Source: Pyrinomonadaceae bacterium (GTDB lineage Bacteria; Acidobacteriota; Blastocatellia; Pyrinomonadales; Pyrinomonadaceae). From it: a DNA stretch of 18,055 bases. Made by a program: the position numbers and the translations under genes. The notes beneath the pieces are model-generated. The model saw nothing but the letters and a program-made list of their open reading frames with translations, was not told the origin of the DNA and did not search any database. Numbering within the stretch: position 1 is the stretch's first letter; each line of letters begins with the position of its first letter. The DNA lies in the NCBI GenBank assembly GCA_025937955.1, contig JAICQI010000022.1, positions 1-18,055 on the forward strand, written 5' to 3'. Positions 7,917-14,402 of this stretch are shown here, piece by piece.

Positions 7917-8258
7917 ATGGATGAGTTTGACCGCTATCGCGCGGCGATGAATGAGAAACTGCTCGGCAGCAATCACCTGGGGATCAAACGTTTCTTTGCG
8001 CTCGATAACCAGGCTTACGAAGACGGCGCGCTCGACAAACGGACCAAAGAATTGATGGGCCTGGTGGCGTCAGCCGTGCTTCGTTGCGACGACTGCATCA
8101 CCTATCACATCAAGCAATGCGCTGCGATTGGAATAAACCGTGAAGAGTTTCTTGACGCTTTTAACGTGGCGCTCGTAGTCGGCGGATCGATCACGATTCC
8201 GCATTTGAGACGCGCGATTGAGCGCGTCGATCAACTGCTCGAAAACCAACCCGTGTAA
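7917..8258 (+). CDS. Carboxymuconolactone decarboxylase/AhpD-like protein
   Basis: The 113-residue protein belongs to the CMD/AhpD-like superfamily, small all-helical proteins that form homo-oligomers. Members either decarboxylate gamma-carboxymuconolactone or act as thiol reductants of peroxiredoxins. The motif RCDDCITYHIKQC carries C57, C60, H64 and C68. The CxxC...H arrangement matches the redox-active AhpD-type members rather than a pure decarboxylase. ELMGLVASAVL before it and DAFNVALVVGGSITIPHL after it match the family helices. A weak ribosome site, GAAAGGG (7902-7908), lies eight bases before the ATG. The next gene, an exported thioredoxin-like protein, begins three bases after the stop, so the pair is probably an operon. 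A redox role is supported by that neighbour but unproven. Confidence 0.85.
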   Translation: MDEFDRYRAAMNEKLLGSNHLGIKRFFALDNQAYEDGALDKRTKELMGLVASAVLRCDDCITYHIKQCAAIGINREEFLDAFNVALVVGGSITIPHLRRAIERVDQLLENQPV

Positions 8259-8261
8259 ACC

Positions 8262-10235
8262 GTGAAAACTGCGTTCTTACTACTACTACTTATTTTGATG
8301 GCTCAGGGTGTCTCCATGTCTGCACAAGAAAGACCACGTGTTCGCGCGCCGGAAATCACCGGTGGTCGCGGTTGGCTGAATACTGACAAGCCGCTCTCGC
8401 TCGCCGGGTTGAAAGGCAAAGTCGTCTTACTCGACTTCTGGACCTACGGCTGCATCAACTGCATCCACATCATTCCGGATCTAAAGAAGCTTGAAGCCAA
8501 GTACCCCAATCAACTGGTCGTAATCGGCGTCCACTCCGCCAAGTTTCAAAACGAAAAAGAGACGGAGAACATCAGGCGCATCATCCTGCGCTACGAGATC
8601 GAACATCCGGTCTACAACGATTCCGAATATGCCGTCTGGCAAAGCTACGGCGTGCGCGCATGGCCCACGCAGGTGCTCATCGACCCGGCGGGCTATGTAA
8701 TCGGCGGCGTCTCGGGGGAAGGTAATTACGACGTTATAGATCAAGCCATCGCCAAGACGATCGAGGACTTTCGCAAAAAAGGCGAGCTGAATGAGCAGCC
8801 TCTTAAACTTGTGCTCGAACGCGCCAAAGTTGGCGACCTGCCGCTGGCCTTTCCCGGCAAAATCATCGCGGATGCAAACACGGGTCGTCTCTTCATCGCC
8901 GACTCAAACCACAATCGCATCGTTATCACGAGGCTCGACGGCACGCTGGTAGAAACCATTGGTACTGGCGAGCCCGGCGCCGCGGATGGCGCGTTTGATA
9001 AAGCGACGTTCTATCGTCCGCAAGGCCTGGCACTCTCGGGCGACAATCTCTACGTCGCCGACACTGGAAACCATCTCATCCGGCGCGTCGATCTGAAGTC
9101 GCGCACAGTGGAAACGATTGCAGGCACGGGCCAGCAGTCGCGCGAGTATTTCAAAACCGGGCCGGCGCGGACGGTTGCACTGAGTTCGCCGTGGGATCTG
9201 CAATTGGTCGGGCGCGTGCTCTACATCGCCATGGCTGGTCCACACCAGATCTGGCAGCTCGATCTCGAGAAGAATGAAGTCTCGACGTTCGCAGGCTCAG
9301 GTCGTGAAGCGCGCCTTGACGGCGCTCTGGACAAGGCCGGCTTTGCACAACCTTCAGGAATGGCTACGGATGGAAAAACTCTCTACGTCGCTGACAGCGA
9401 ATCAAACATCATTCGCGCTATCGATTTCGCCGGACGTACGGTGAAGACTCTCGTCGGCGGCGATCTGTTCGATTTTGGCGACGTCGATGGCAAGGGAGAC
9501 GACGTGCGCCTGCAACATCCCCTTGGTTTGATCACTTACGGTGACAAACTGCTGATCGCTGACACTTACAATCACAAGATCAAAGAGCTCGATCCAAAAC
9601 AGGAAAAAGTAACGTCGCTGTTCGGCACCGGAAAGCCCGGCCAGTCAGACGGCGCGTCACCGTCGTTTTACGAGCCAGGTGGATTGGCGTTGGCGAACGG
9701 CAATCTGTACGTCGCGGACACAAACAATCACGCCATTCGCGTGATCGATCTCAAAACAAAACGCGCTTCCACACTTCGTATCAACGGCCTGACGCCGCCG
9801 ATGAGGAACATGCAAGCGCTCGAAAACGCTTCCGGGCCTAACGCTGAAGAACTGAAAGTGCCGGCCCAAAAACTCCGCGCCAGCACTACCGGTACACTTC
9901 AAATCGATGTGGAACTACCCGCGGGTTATCACCTCAATCCGCTGGCGCCGCAGCGCTACAAAGTTTCAGTTGATGGTAAGAGCCTGGCCGTCGATGAAAA
10001 AGTCGCTGCAAAATCGGCGAAGGATTTGAAGTTGCCGATTGTCGTTCCATTAAGCCCCGGCGCCGCCGGATCCGCCAACCTGCGTGCTCAAGTGACGCTG
10101 TTTTATTGTCGTGAAGATAATACGGGGACTTGCAGGATCAAGACGCTTGTTTGGCAAGTGCCGGTCGAAGTGACGAGCGATCCGAATGCTCCGACCGTGC
10201 TGAAGCTACAGGGAAAACTTTTAGCCACGGATTAA
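8262..10235 (+). CDS. Exported thioredoxin-like / NHL beta-propeller / DsbD-like fusion (NHLRC2-type)
   Basis: The 657-residue protein starts at GTG with a signal peptide (MKTAFLLLLLILMAQGVSMS, cleavage probably near 20-22), so it acts outside the cytoplasm. A thioredoxin/TlpA-like domain (about 27-170) has the redox motif WTYGCINC with C64 and C67, and the cis-Pro region RAWPTQVLID (132-141). Six NHL repeats, with cores such as LFIADSNHNRI, LYVADTGNHLI and LYVADTNNHAI, fill about 190-500 and should make one six-bladed propeller. The C-terminal part (about 530-640) resembles a DsbD N-terminal beta domain and has two cysteines, C616 and C624. This architecture matches animal NHLRC2. Only three bases separate it from the CMD gene, with no Shine-Dalgarno, which suggests coupling. 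The last residues and the stop lie in an intergenic repeat. Confidence 0.88.
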   Translation: MKTAFLLLLLILMAQGVSMSAQERPRVRAPEITGGRGWLNTDKPLSLAGLKGKVVLLDFWTYGCINCIHIIPDLKKLEAKYPNQLVVIGVHSAKFQNEKETENIRRIILRYEIEHPVYNDSEYAVWQSYGVRAWPTQVLIDPAGYVIGGVSGEGNYDVIDQAIAKTIEDFRKKGELNEQPLKLVLERAKVGDLPLAFPGKIIADANTGRLFIADSNHNRIVITRLDGTLVETIGTGEPGAADGAFDKATFYRPQGLALSGDNLYVADTGNHLIRRVDLKSRTVETIAGTGQQSREYFKTGPARTVALSSPWDLQLVGRVLYIAMAGPHQIWQLDLEKNEVSTFAGSGREARLDGALDKAGFAQPSGMATDGKTLYVADSESNIIRAIDFAGRTVKTLVGGDLFDFGDVDGKGDDVRLQHPLGLITYGDKLLIADTYNHKIKELDPKQEKVTSLFGTGKPGQSDGASPSFYEPGGLALANGNLYVADTNNHAIRVIDLKTKRASTLRINGLTPPMRNMQALENASGPNAEELKVPAQKLRASTTGTLQIDVELPAGYHLNPLAPQRYKVSVDGKSLAVDEKVAAKSAKDLKLPIVVPLSPGAAGSANLRAQVTLFYCREDNTGTCRIKTLVWQVPVEVTSDPNAPTVLKLQGKLLATD

Positions 10236-10297
10236 CACAGATGGATTACGGATCGTCCGTGGCAATCCGTATCACAGATCGGTTAAGATCCGTGCTC
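10222..10297. repeat. Repeat cluster with two possible stem-loops
   Basis: TTAGCCACGGATTAACACAG starts inside the end of the thioredoxin-NHL gene and supplies its last residues and TAA. Further partial copies run to about 10297 in both orientations. Two interlocking inverted repeats are visible: GCCACGGA (10224-10231) with TCCGTGGC (10256-10263), and TACGGAT (10247-10253) with ATCCGTA (10265-10271). Because they overlap, only one could form at a time. A terminator or processing role is possible; no T-run follows. Confidence 0.65.
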
Positions 10298-10313
10298 CCC
10301 TAAATCATAGACC

Positions 10314-10319
10314 AAGGAG
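10314..10319 (+). promoter_or_regulatory. Ribosome binding site fixing the ferritin-like gene start
   Basis: AAGGAG is followed by eight bases and GTG at 10328. An earlier in-frame GTG at 10319 overlaps the site itself, so it cannot use it and is the less likely start. Confidence 0.75.
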
Positions 10320-10327
10320 TGAGGCCT

Positions 10328-10864
10328 GTGGCTAATCAACCATTTCTCACTGATATCAAAACTTTGCGCGAACGCGCGCGACAACACATCGAGAATGGCG
10401 CTGTGACCGAAGGTTACCGCGCGGATCGTGAAACAGCAGTTAAAATTTTGAACGAGGCACTGGCGACCGAGATCGTCTGTGTGCTGAGGTATAAGCGTCA
10501 TTATTACATGGCCAGCGGAATACATGCCGAAAGCGTGGCCGCTGAGTTTCTCCAACATGCGAACGACGAACAGGGACACGCGGATTCGATTGCACAACGC
10601 ATAGTTCAGCTCCAGGGCGAGCCCAATTTCAATCCCGAAGGTTTGCTGATGCGCAGCCACGCGGAATACGTCGAGGGCACTTCGCTCACCGAAATGATAA
10701 AAGAGGATCTCGTGGCTGAGCGTATTGCAATCGATAGTTATCGCGAGATGATCAATTACTTCGGCAACGACGATCCGACGTCGAGACGACTGATGGAAAG
10801 TATTCTCGCAGTTGAAGAGGAACATGCCGACGACCTCGTAAGTCTGCTGGAGAAGATGGGCTGA
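10328..10864 (+). CDS. Bacterioferritin-like di-iron protein
   Basis: The 178-residue protein is a ferritin-like four-helix bundle of the bacterioferritin type, which oxidises Fe(II) and stores iron in the cytoplasm. All expected ferroxidase ligands are present: E48 (ALATEIV), E81 and H84 (DEQGHAD), E131 (VAERIAIDSY) and E163 with H166 (EEEHADD). The protein is longer at the N-terminus than classical Bfr by about 25-30 residues (start to RADRETAVKILNEAL). M61 and M108 are visible, but I cannot decide whether either serves as a haem ligand, so haem binding is open. The GTG at 10328 was chosen because AAGGAG sits eight bases upstream. A repeat cluster separates it from the thioredoxin-NHL gene, and the rhomboid frame opens seven bases after its stop. 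Confidence 0.88.
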   Translation: MANQPFLTDIKTLRERARQHIENGAVTEGYRADRETAVKILNEALATEIVCVLRYKRHYYMASGIHAESVAAEFLQHANDEQGHADSIAQRIVQLQGEPNFNPEGLLMRSHAEYVEGTSLTEMIKEDLVAERIAIDSYREMINYFGNDDPTSRRLMESILAVEEEHADDLVSLLEKMG

Positions 10865-10871
10865 CGCCTGA

Positions 10872-12188
10872 TTGTCAGAACGCGAGTCAAATCAAACTAA
10901 TCCCGGCCGGCCTACGATGTGCCGTAGTTGCGGGGCAATCGTCGGCGCCGGCGAAACTCAATGCGCCGTCTGTGGAGCCGCAAGCGGTACCCAGCCTGCC
11001 GCCGCTGCCGGCGAACGAGTTCCCGACAAGGAAACGATCAGGTTCGCACGCGCTGTCCTCAATCGTCCCTACAAATTCACGATCGTTCTGCTCGTTGCCA
11101 ATCTCTTCATCTTTCTCTTGATGTGGGAATCGAGCGGGCTCTCCGGCGCTGCTTTGTTGCAGGGCTTTCCCGATAGAGTGCTGATCGCTTATGGCGCCAA
11201 GCTCAATTACCTGATCGATCGTCCGTACAATCAATGGTGGCGCTTCATCACGCCGATGTTTGTACACATCAACGTGCTCCACTTGCTGATGAATATGTTC
11301 AGCTTGTTGATCCTTGGTCCATTCGTCGAGAAGCTTTACGGGTCGGCGAAGTTTGTCGTGTTTTGGGTGGTCACCGGTATTGCGGGCTCGGTGGGAAGTT
11401 ATTTGGCGGTGCAACCACAACTTGCCAGGGGTCTACTGGGAACTTTCATCTTTCACAAAATCGACGTTCCTGCGGCGGGTGCGTCCGGTGCGTTGTTCGG
11501 GTTGATCGGAGTTCTGTTCGTCTTCGGGATCAAGTTTCGTCATGAGCTGCCGGAAGGTTTCAAGCGCGTATTTGGCACCGGCATGCTGCCAATAATCTTT
11601 ATAAACCTTTTCATCGGGTTTATTGGTCGCGCCTTCATCGGCAACGCGGCGCATCTCAGCGGGCTTTTCGCGGGCGCTGCGCTCGCGCTCTTCCTCGACT
11701 ATCGAAGGCCGGGAGCGCGCGCGAGTATTACGACGGCGTGGCGCATCTTGCAGTTCTTGTGTTTGGCAGTGATCGTTGTGGCGGGTTACAAAGTTGTCAG
11801 AAACTTCAATCAGCGGCCGCCTGCTGTTGTGCGCACGACGACGGAGAACGCGAATGCGTTGATTTTTCTGAATTATGTGAATGCGATGAACCAGGTTCAG
11901 GAGAAAGTCTCGGCGGTGATTCATAATAACGATTTGCATGACGTACCGCTTGTAACGCAAAGAGCGATGCAGGCGCCGGTGCCGGATGCGCGTGCCGCCG
12001 AGCTGCGCCACAGTCTTTTGCTGATTCTTTCGAAACTTGCAAGCGCTGCGGCTTCGGCAACGCCCGGGAACGGGCCACAACGTCAGCCAAATCTGGATCA
12101 GAAGCTGGTTGATGAGTACAACGTGTGGCGTAAGGAATATGATCAGTGGTTGAAGAGCGCTGCAAAGACTTATACAGCGCAGCTCTAA
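10872..12188 (+). CDS. Rhomboid-family intramembrane serine protease with N-terminal zinc ribbon
   Basis: The protein is 438 residues from TTG 10872, or 423 from ATG 10917; neither has a clear Shine-Dalgarno and the start is uncertain. With TTG numbering, a zinc ribbon has C17, C20, C31 and C34 (CRSCG ... CAVCG), present with either start. The rhomboid core follows: first membrane helix about 70-86, then HLLMN with H137 and N141, the catalytic serine S205 in GASGALFG, and the catalytic histidine H261 in NAAHLSGLFAG. These match the GlpG-type Ser-His dyad with its oxyanion residues, so it should be active. A further membrane helix at about 291-308 is followed by a soluble tail of about 125 residues, unusual for the family and unrecognised. 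Substrates cannot be inferred. It sits 19 bases before the next gene. Confidence 0.9.
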   Translation: MSERESNQTNPGRPTMCRSCGAIVGAGETQCAVCGAASGTQPAAAAGERVPDKETIRFARAVLNRPYKFTIVLLVANLFIFLLMWESSGLSGAALLQGFPDRVLIAYGAKLNYLIDRPYNQWWRFITPMFVHINVLHLLMNMFSLLILGPFVEKLYGSAKFVVFWVVTGIAGSVGSYLAVQPQLARGLLGTFIFHKIDVPAAGASGALFGLIGVLFVFGIKFRHELPEGFKRVFGTGMLPIIFINLFIGFIGRAFIGNAAHLSGLFAGAALALFLDYRRPGARASITTAWRILQFLCLAVIVVAGYKVVRNFNQRPPAVVRTTTENANALIFLNYVNAMNQVQEKVSAVIHNNDLHDVPLVTQRAMQAPVPDARAAELRHSLLLILSKLASAAASATPGNGPQRQPNLDQKLVDEYNVWRKEYDQWLKSAAKTYTAQL

Positions 12189-12197
12189 TAAAACTTC

Positions 12198-12204
12198 AGG
12201 AGAG
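12198..12204 (+). promoter_or_regulatory. Ribosome binding site for 3-hydroxybutyryl-CoA dehydrogenase
   Basis: AGGAGAG lies just before ATG 12208, with five bases between AGGAG and the ATG. It is the strongest ribosome site in the window and lies in the 19-base gap after the rhomboid gene. Confidence 0.8.
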
Positions 12205-12207
12205 ATT

Positions 12208-13098
12208 ATGGAAATCAGGAAAGTCGGAGTTTTGGGATGCGGGCTCATGGGCTCAGGTATTGCGCAGGTGGCGGCGACCGCCGGATTTGAAACTGTCGTT
12301 AAGGAAGTTTCGGACGATCTGATTGCGAAAGGGTTTGGCGGGATTGAGAAGTCGTTGGCGAAGTTTGCCGAAAAGGGAACGATAACTTCCGATCAGCAAC
12401 GGGAAATTCGCAGTCGCCTGTCAGGCACGACATCATTCGCCGAGCTCGCGGATTGCGACATCATCATCGAAGCGATTATTGAGAACCTCGAAGAGAAGCG
12501 CAGCACGTATAAGCAGTTGGATGAGATTTGCAAGCCGGAGACGATCTTTGCTTCGAATACTTCATCGATATCAATCACGGAGATGATGACGGCGACGTCG
12601 GTCGAGCGCCAGCGCCGTTTCATTGGCATGCACTTCTTCAATCCGGTGCCGTTGATGAAGCTGGTCGAAGTGGTTAAGACGATCCTGACGGACGATGACG
12701 TTTACGAGCAGGCGGTTGATTTTGGGAAGAAGCTCGGCAAAGTTCCGGTGCGGGCTGGTGACAAAACCGGGTTCATCGTCAATCGCCTACTGGTGCCGTA
12801 CATGCTCGACGCCATTCGTGCGTTGGAGGAGGGCGTCGGCTCGATTGTGGACATCGATAACGCCATGAAGCTTGGGTGTGGCTATCCGATGGGTCCGTTT
12901 ACCCTCGGCGATTTCGTGGGTCTCGACACGACTTATTACATCGCCGAGATCATGTTCAACGAGTTTCGCGAGAAGCGTTTCGCCCCACCACCACTATTGA
13001 AGCGCATGGTGCTGGCAGGTCTCTACGGCCGCAAGTCCGGCCGCGGCTTCTACGACTACAAAGACCCAAAAAACCCAACACCAATGAACCTGATCTGA
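12208..13098 (+). CDS. 3-hydroxybutyryl-CoA dehydrogenase
   Basis: The 296-residue protein oxidises (S)-3-hydroxybutyryl-CoA to acetoacetyl-CoA, or the reverse, with NAD(P) in fatty-acid or butanoate metabolism. The Rossmann fingerprint GVLGCGLMGSGIAQ lies at 7-20, with an acidic residue (E33) where many homologues have Asp, near the end of the second strand. Active-site residues align with the human short-chain enzyme: S119 (SNTSS), H142 (MHFFNPVPLMKLVEVV), E154 and N192 (GFIVNRLL). The C-terminal dimer domain has GYPMGPFTLGDFVGLD and ends with YGRKSGRGFYDY. Length is typical of the stand-alone enzyme (about 280-300), so it is not a FadB-type fusion. Names used for such genes include hbd, fadB2 and paaH; the sequence alone does not decide among them. 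Confidence 0.94.
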   Translation: MEIRKVGVLGCGLMGSGIAQVAATAGFETVVKEVSDDLIAKGFGGIEKSLAKFAEKGTITSDQQREIRSRLSGTTSFAELADCDIIIEAIIENLEEKRSTYKQLDEICKPETIFASNTSSISITEMMTATSVERQRRFIGMHFFNPVPLMKLVEVVKTILTDDDVYEQAVDFGKKLGKVPVRAGDKTGFIVNRLLVPYMLDAIRALEEGVGSIVDIDNAMKLGCGYPMGPFTLGDFVGLDTTYYIAEIMFNEFREKRFAPPPLLKRMVLAGLYGRKSGRGFYDYKDPKNPTPMNLI

Positions 13099-13219
13099 AG
13101 ATTAGCCAGACTGGACAACAAATAGCCATTTTCGACTAAAGATAGCCGTCGCTTTCACAACCTCACGGTGTTAGCATTACTCTCTAAAGGGAGGAGTAAC
13201 AAAAGAATTCATCAACTTG

Positions 13220-13759
13220 ATGCGTCTCGAAGCATCTCCTATACTGCAAAACGTAGTGACTATTCAGGTCGCGGAGTCGAATCGCTTGCAGCCTACAGTT
13301 CATGAAGGACGTCTTAACGCTGAGGCCTTTCGCTTTGCAATTGTGGCCAGCCGCTGGAATGAATTGATCTCGGCGCGGTTGGTGGAAGGCGCGCTCGATG
13401 CTCTCAAGCGACTGGGAGCGAAGGATGGAAACGTTCATCTGTATCGCGTACCGGGCGCATTCGAGATTCCGCTGCTGTCGCTGCGTTTGGCACAATCACG
13501 TAGGTTTGAAGCAATCATTTGTCTCGGTACAATCATCCGCGGTCAAACTCCGCATTTCGATTACATCGCAAGCGAAGTGGCGCGCGGAATTTCTCATGCA
13601 GCACTGACCACCGGACTGCCGGTGGTATTCGGCATCGTCACGGCCGACACGGTCGATCAGGCTATCGATCGCGCGGGAGTGAAGTTGGGCAACAAAGGGT
13701 TTGAAGCCGCCATGACGGCGGTGGAATTAGTAAATCTTTACAAGGAAGCTTTCGAGTGA
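13220..13759 (+). CDS. ribH: 6,7-dimethyl-8-ribityllumazine synthase
   Basis: The 179-residue enzyme makes the lumazine precursor of riboflavin from a ribitylamino-pyrimidine and 3,4-dihydroxy-2-butanone 4-phosphate. It usually forms pentamers or 60-subunit shells. Family signatures are IVASRWNELI (41-50), VPGAFEIPL (77-85), CLGTIIRGQTPHFDYI (101-116) with the catalytic H112, and GIVTADTVDQAIDRAG, then GNKGFEAA. It is about 25 residues longer at the N-terminus than many homologues (usually about 155), and residues 1-35 look unconserved. The start is uncertain: ATG 13220 or the TTG just before it. The only purine-rich site, GGGAGGAG at 13189-13196, is 23 bases from the ATG, which is too far. 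No FMN riboswitch motif is seen upstream. nusB follows after a large hairpin. Confidence 0.94.
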   Translation: MRLEASPILQNVVTIQVAESNRLQPTVHEGRLNAEAFRFAIVASRWNELISARLVEGALDALKRLGAKDGNVHLYRVPGAFEIPLLSLRLAQSRRFEAIICLGTIIRGQTPHFDYIASEVARGISHAALTTGLPVVFGIVTADTVDQAIDRAGVKLGNKGFEAAMTAVELVNLYKEAFE

Positions 13760-13760
13760 G

Positions 13761-13890
13761 GCCACAAAGAGGCACAAAAATAGTTAGCCAAAAAAAGGCA
13801 CCAAAAGCACAAAATAACAGCGAATCTCGTCTAATTATTTTTGTGACTTTTGTGCCTTCTTGTGGCTAACTATTTTGTGTCTTTTGTGGC
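13761..13890. repeat. Large imperfect inverted repeat between ribH and nusB
   Basis: The left arm, about 13761-13816, and the right arm, about 13834-13890, are reverse complements over about 56 bases with scattered mismatches and one-base gaps, around a loop of about 17 bases. The arms are A- and T-rich and built of words such as GCCACAAAGA, GGCACAAAAA and TAGTTAGCCA, in steps of about 10. The element begins two bases after the ribH stop and fills most of the 154-base gap to nusB. It could terminate or attenuate ribH transcription before nusB. No perfect T-run follows the right arm. Confidence 0.85.
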
Positions 13891-13913
13891 TTAACGGTTT
13901 TTGGTAATACTTT

Positions 13914-14372
13914 ATGGGTTCGCGACGTAAGGCACGTGAATGTGCCTTGCAAATGCTCTTTGCGGCTGACGTTGCCGAAATGCCCGCGGACGACGTGGTC
14001 CGAAGCTATTGGGCTGAGTTGGGAGAGTCAGATCTCGACGACACCGCCCGTGAATTCGCTACACGCCTCGCCTCGCGAACGCTTTCCAACCTGGAATTGC
14101 TCGACGAACGCATCCGCTCGCGCGCCGAACACTGGCGTATCGCACGCATGGCGGTCGTCGATCGCAACATCCTGCGCCTCGCCGTCTACGAGTTTCTTTA
14201 CGAACCTACTCCCCGCACCGTCGCCATCAACGAAGCACTCGAAATCGCACGTCGCTTCTCTACTTACGAAGCCACCCAGTTCATCAATGGTATTCTCGAC
14301 GCCATCAAGCGCGACCTTGACGAGCAGCAACCACAAAAGAATGTTCAACCGGAAACAGAAGACGCGGATTGA
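13914..14372 (+). CDS. nusB: Transcription antitermination factor NusB
   Basis: The 152-residue all-helical RNA-binding protein pairs with S10 (NusE) on boxA RNA for rRNA antitermination. Signatures are the start MGSRRKARECALQMLFAADV, the central HWRIARMAVVDRNILRLAVYEF (about 77-98) and VAINEALEIARRFSTYEATQ (102-121), followed by FINGILDAI. Length is typical (about 140-150). The last residues, from about QQPQKNVQPE, are a non-conserved tail. The final TEDAD and the TGA are read from a copy of the intergenic 10-bp repeat (GACGCGGATT twice). ribH-nusB adjacency is common in bacteria, but here a 130-base hairpin lies between them. No Shine-Dalgarno is visible before ATG 13914. Confidence 0.95.
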   Translation: MGSRRKARECALQMLFAADVAEMPADDVVRSYWAELGESDLDDTAREFATRLASRTLSNLELLDERIRSRAEHWRIARMAVVDRNILRLAVYEFLYEPTPRTVAINEALEIARRFSTYEATQFINGILDAIKRDLDEQQPQKNVQPETEDAD

Positions 14373-14396
14373 CGCGGATTTATAAGCCACAGATCT
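14361..14396 (+). repeat. Exact 10-bp tandem repeat at the end of nusB
   Basis: GACGCGGATT occurs twice in tandem (14361-14370 and 14371-14380), followed by TATAAGCCACAGAT. The first unit encodes the last two residues of nusB (Asp-Ala-Asp overlaps it), and the TGA straddles the junction of the two units. It fills the 30-base gap to the CheA-like gene. It belongs to the family seen at 1652-1715, 5314-5373, 7845-7879 and 10222-10297. Confidence 0.75.
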
Positions 14397-14402
14397 TCAT
14401 GG

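Noticed and set aside
10283..10825. 180-residue minus-strand open frame
   Set aside because: It mirrors the ferritin-like gene, which keeps all ferroxidase ligands and has a good ribosome site.
11433..12248. 271-residue minus-strand open frame
   Set aside because: It is antisense to the rhomboid gene and runs into the dehydrogenase start; its translation has no recognisable domain, while the plus strand has intact catalytic motifs.
13099..13219. Possible FMN riboswitch before ribH
   Set aside because: The conserved words of the FMN aptamer were looked for and not found; the region holds only a GGGAGGAG purine run and three TAGCC words.
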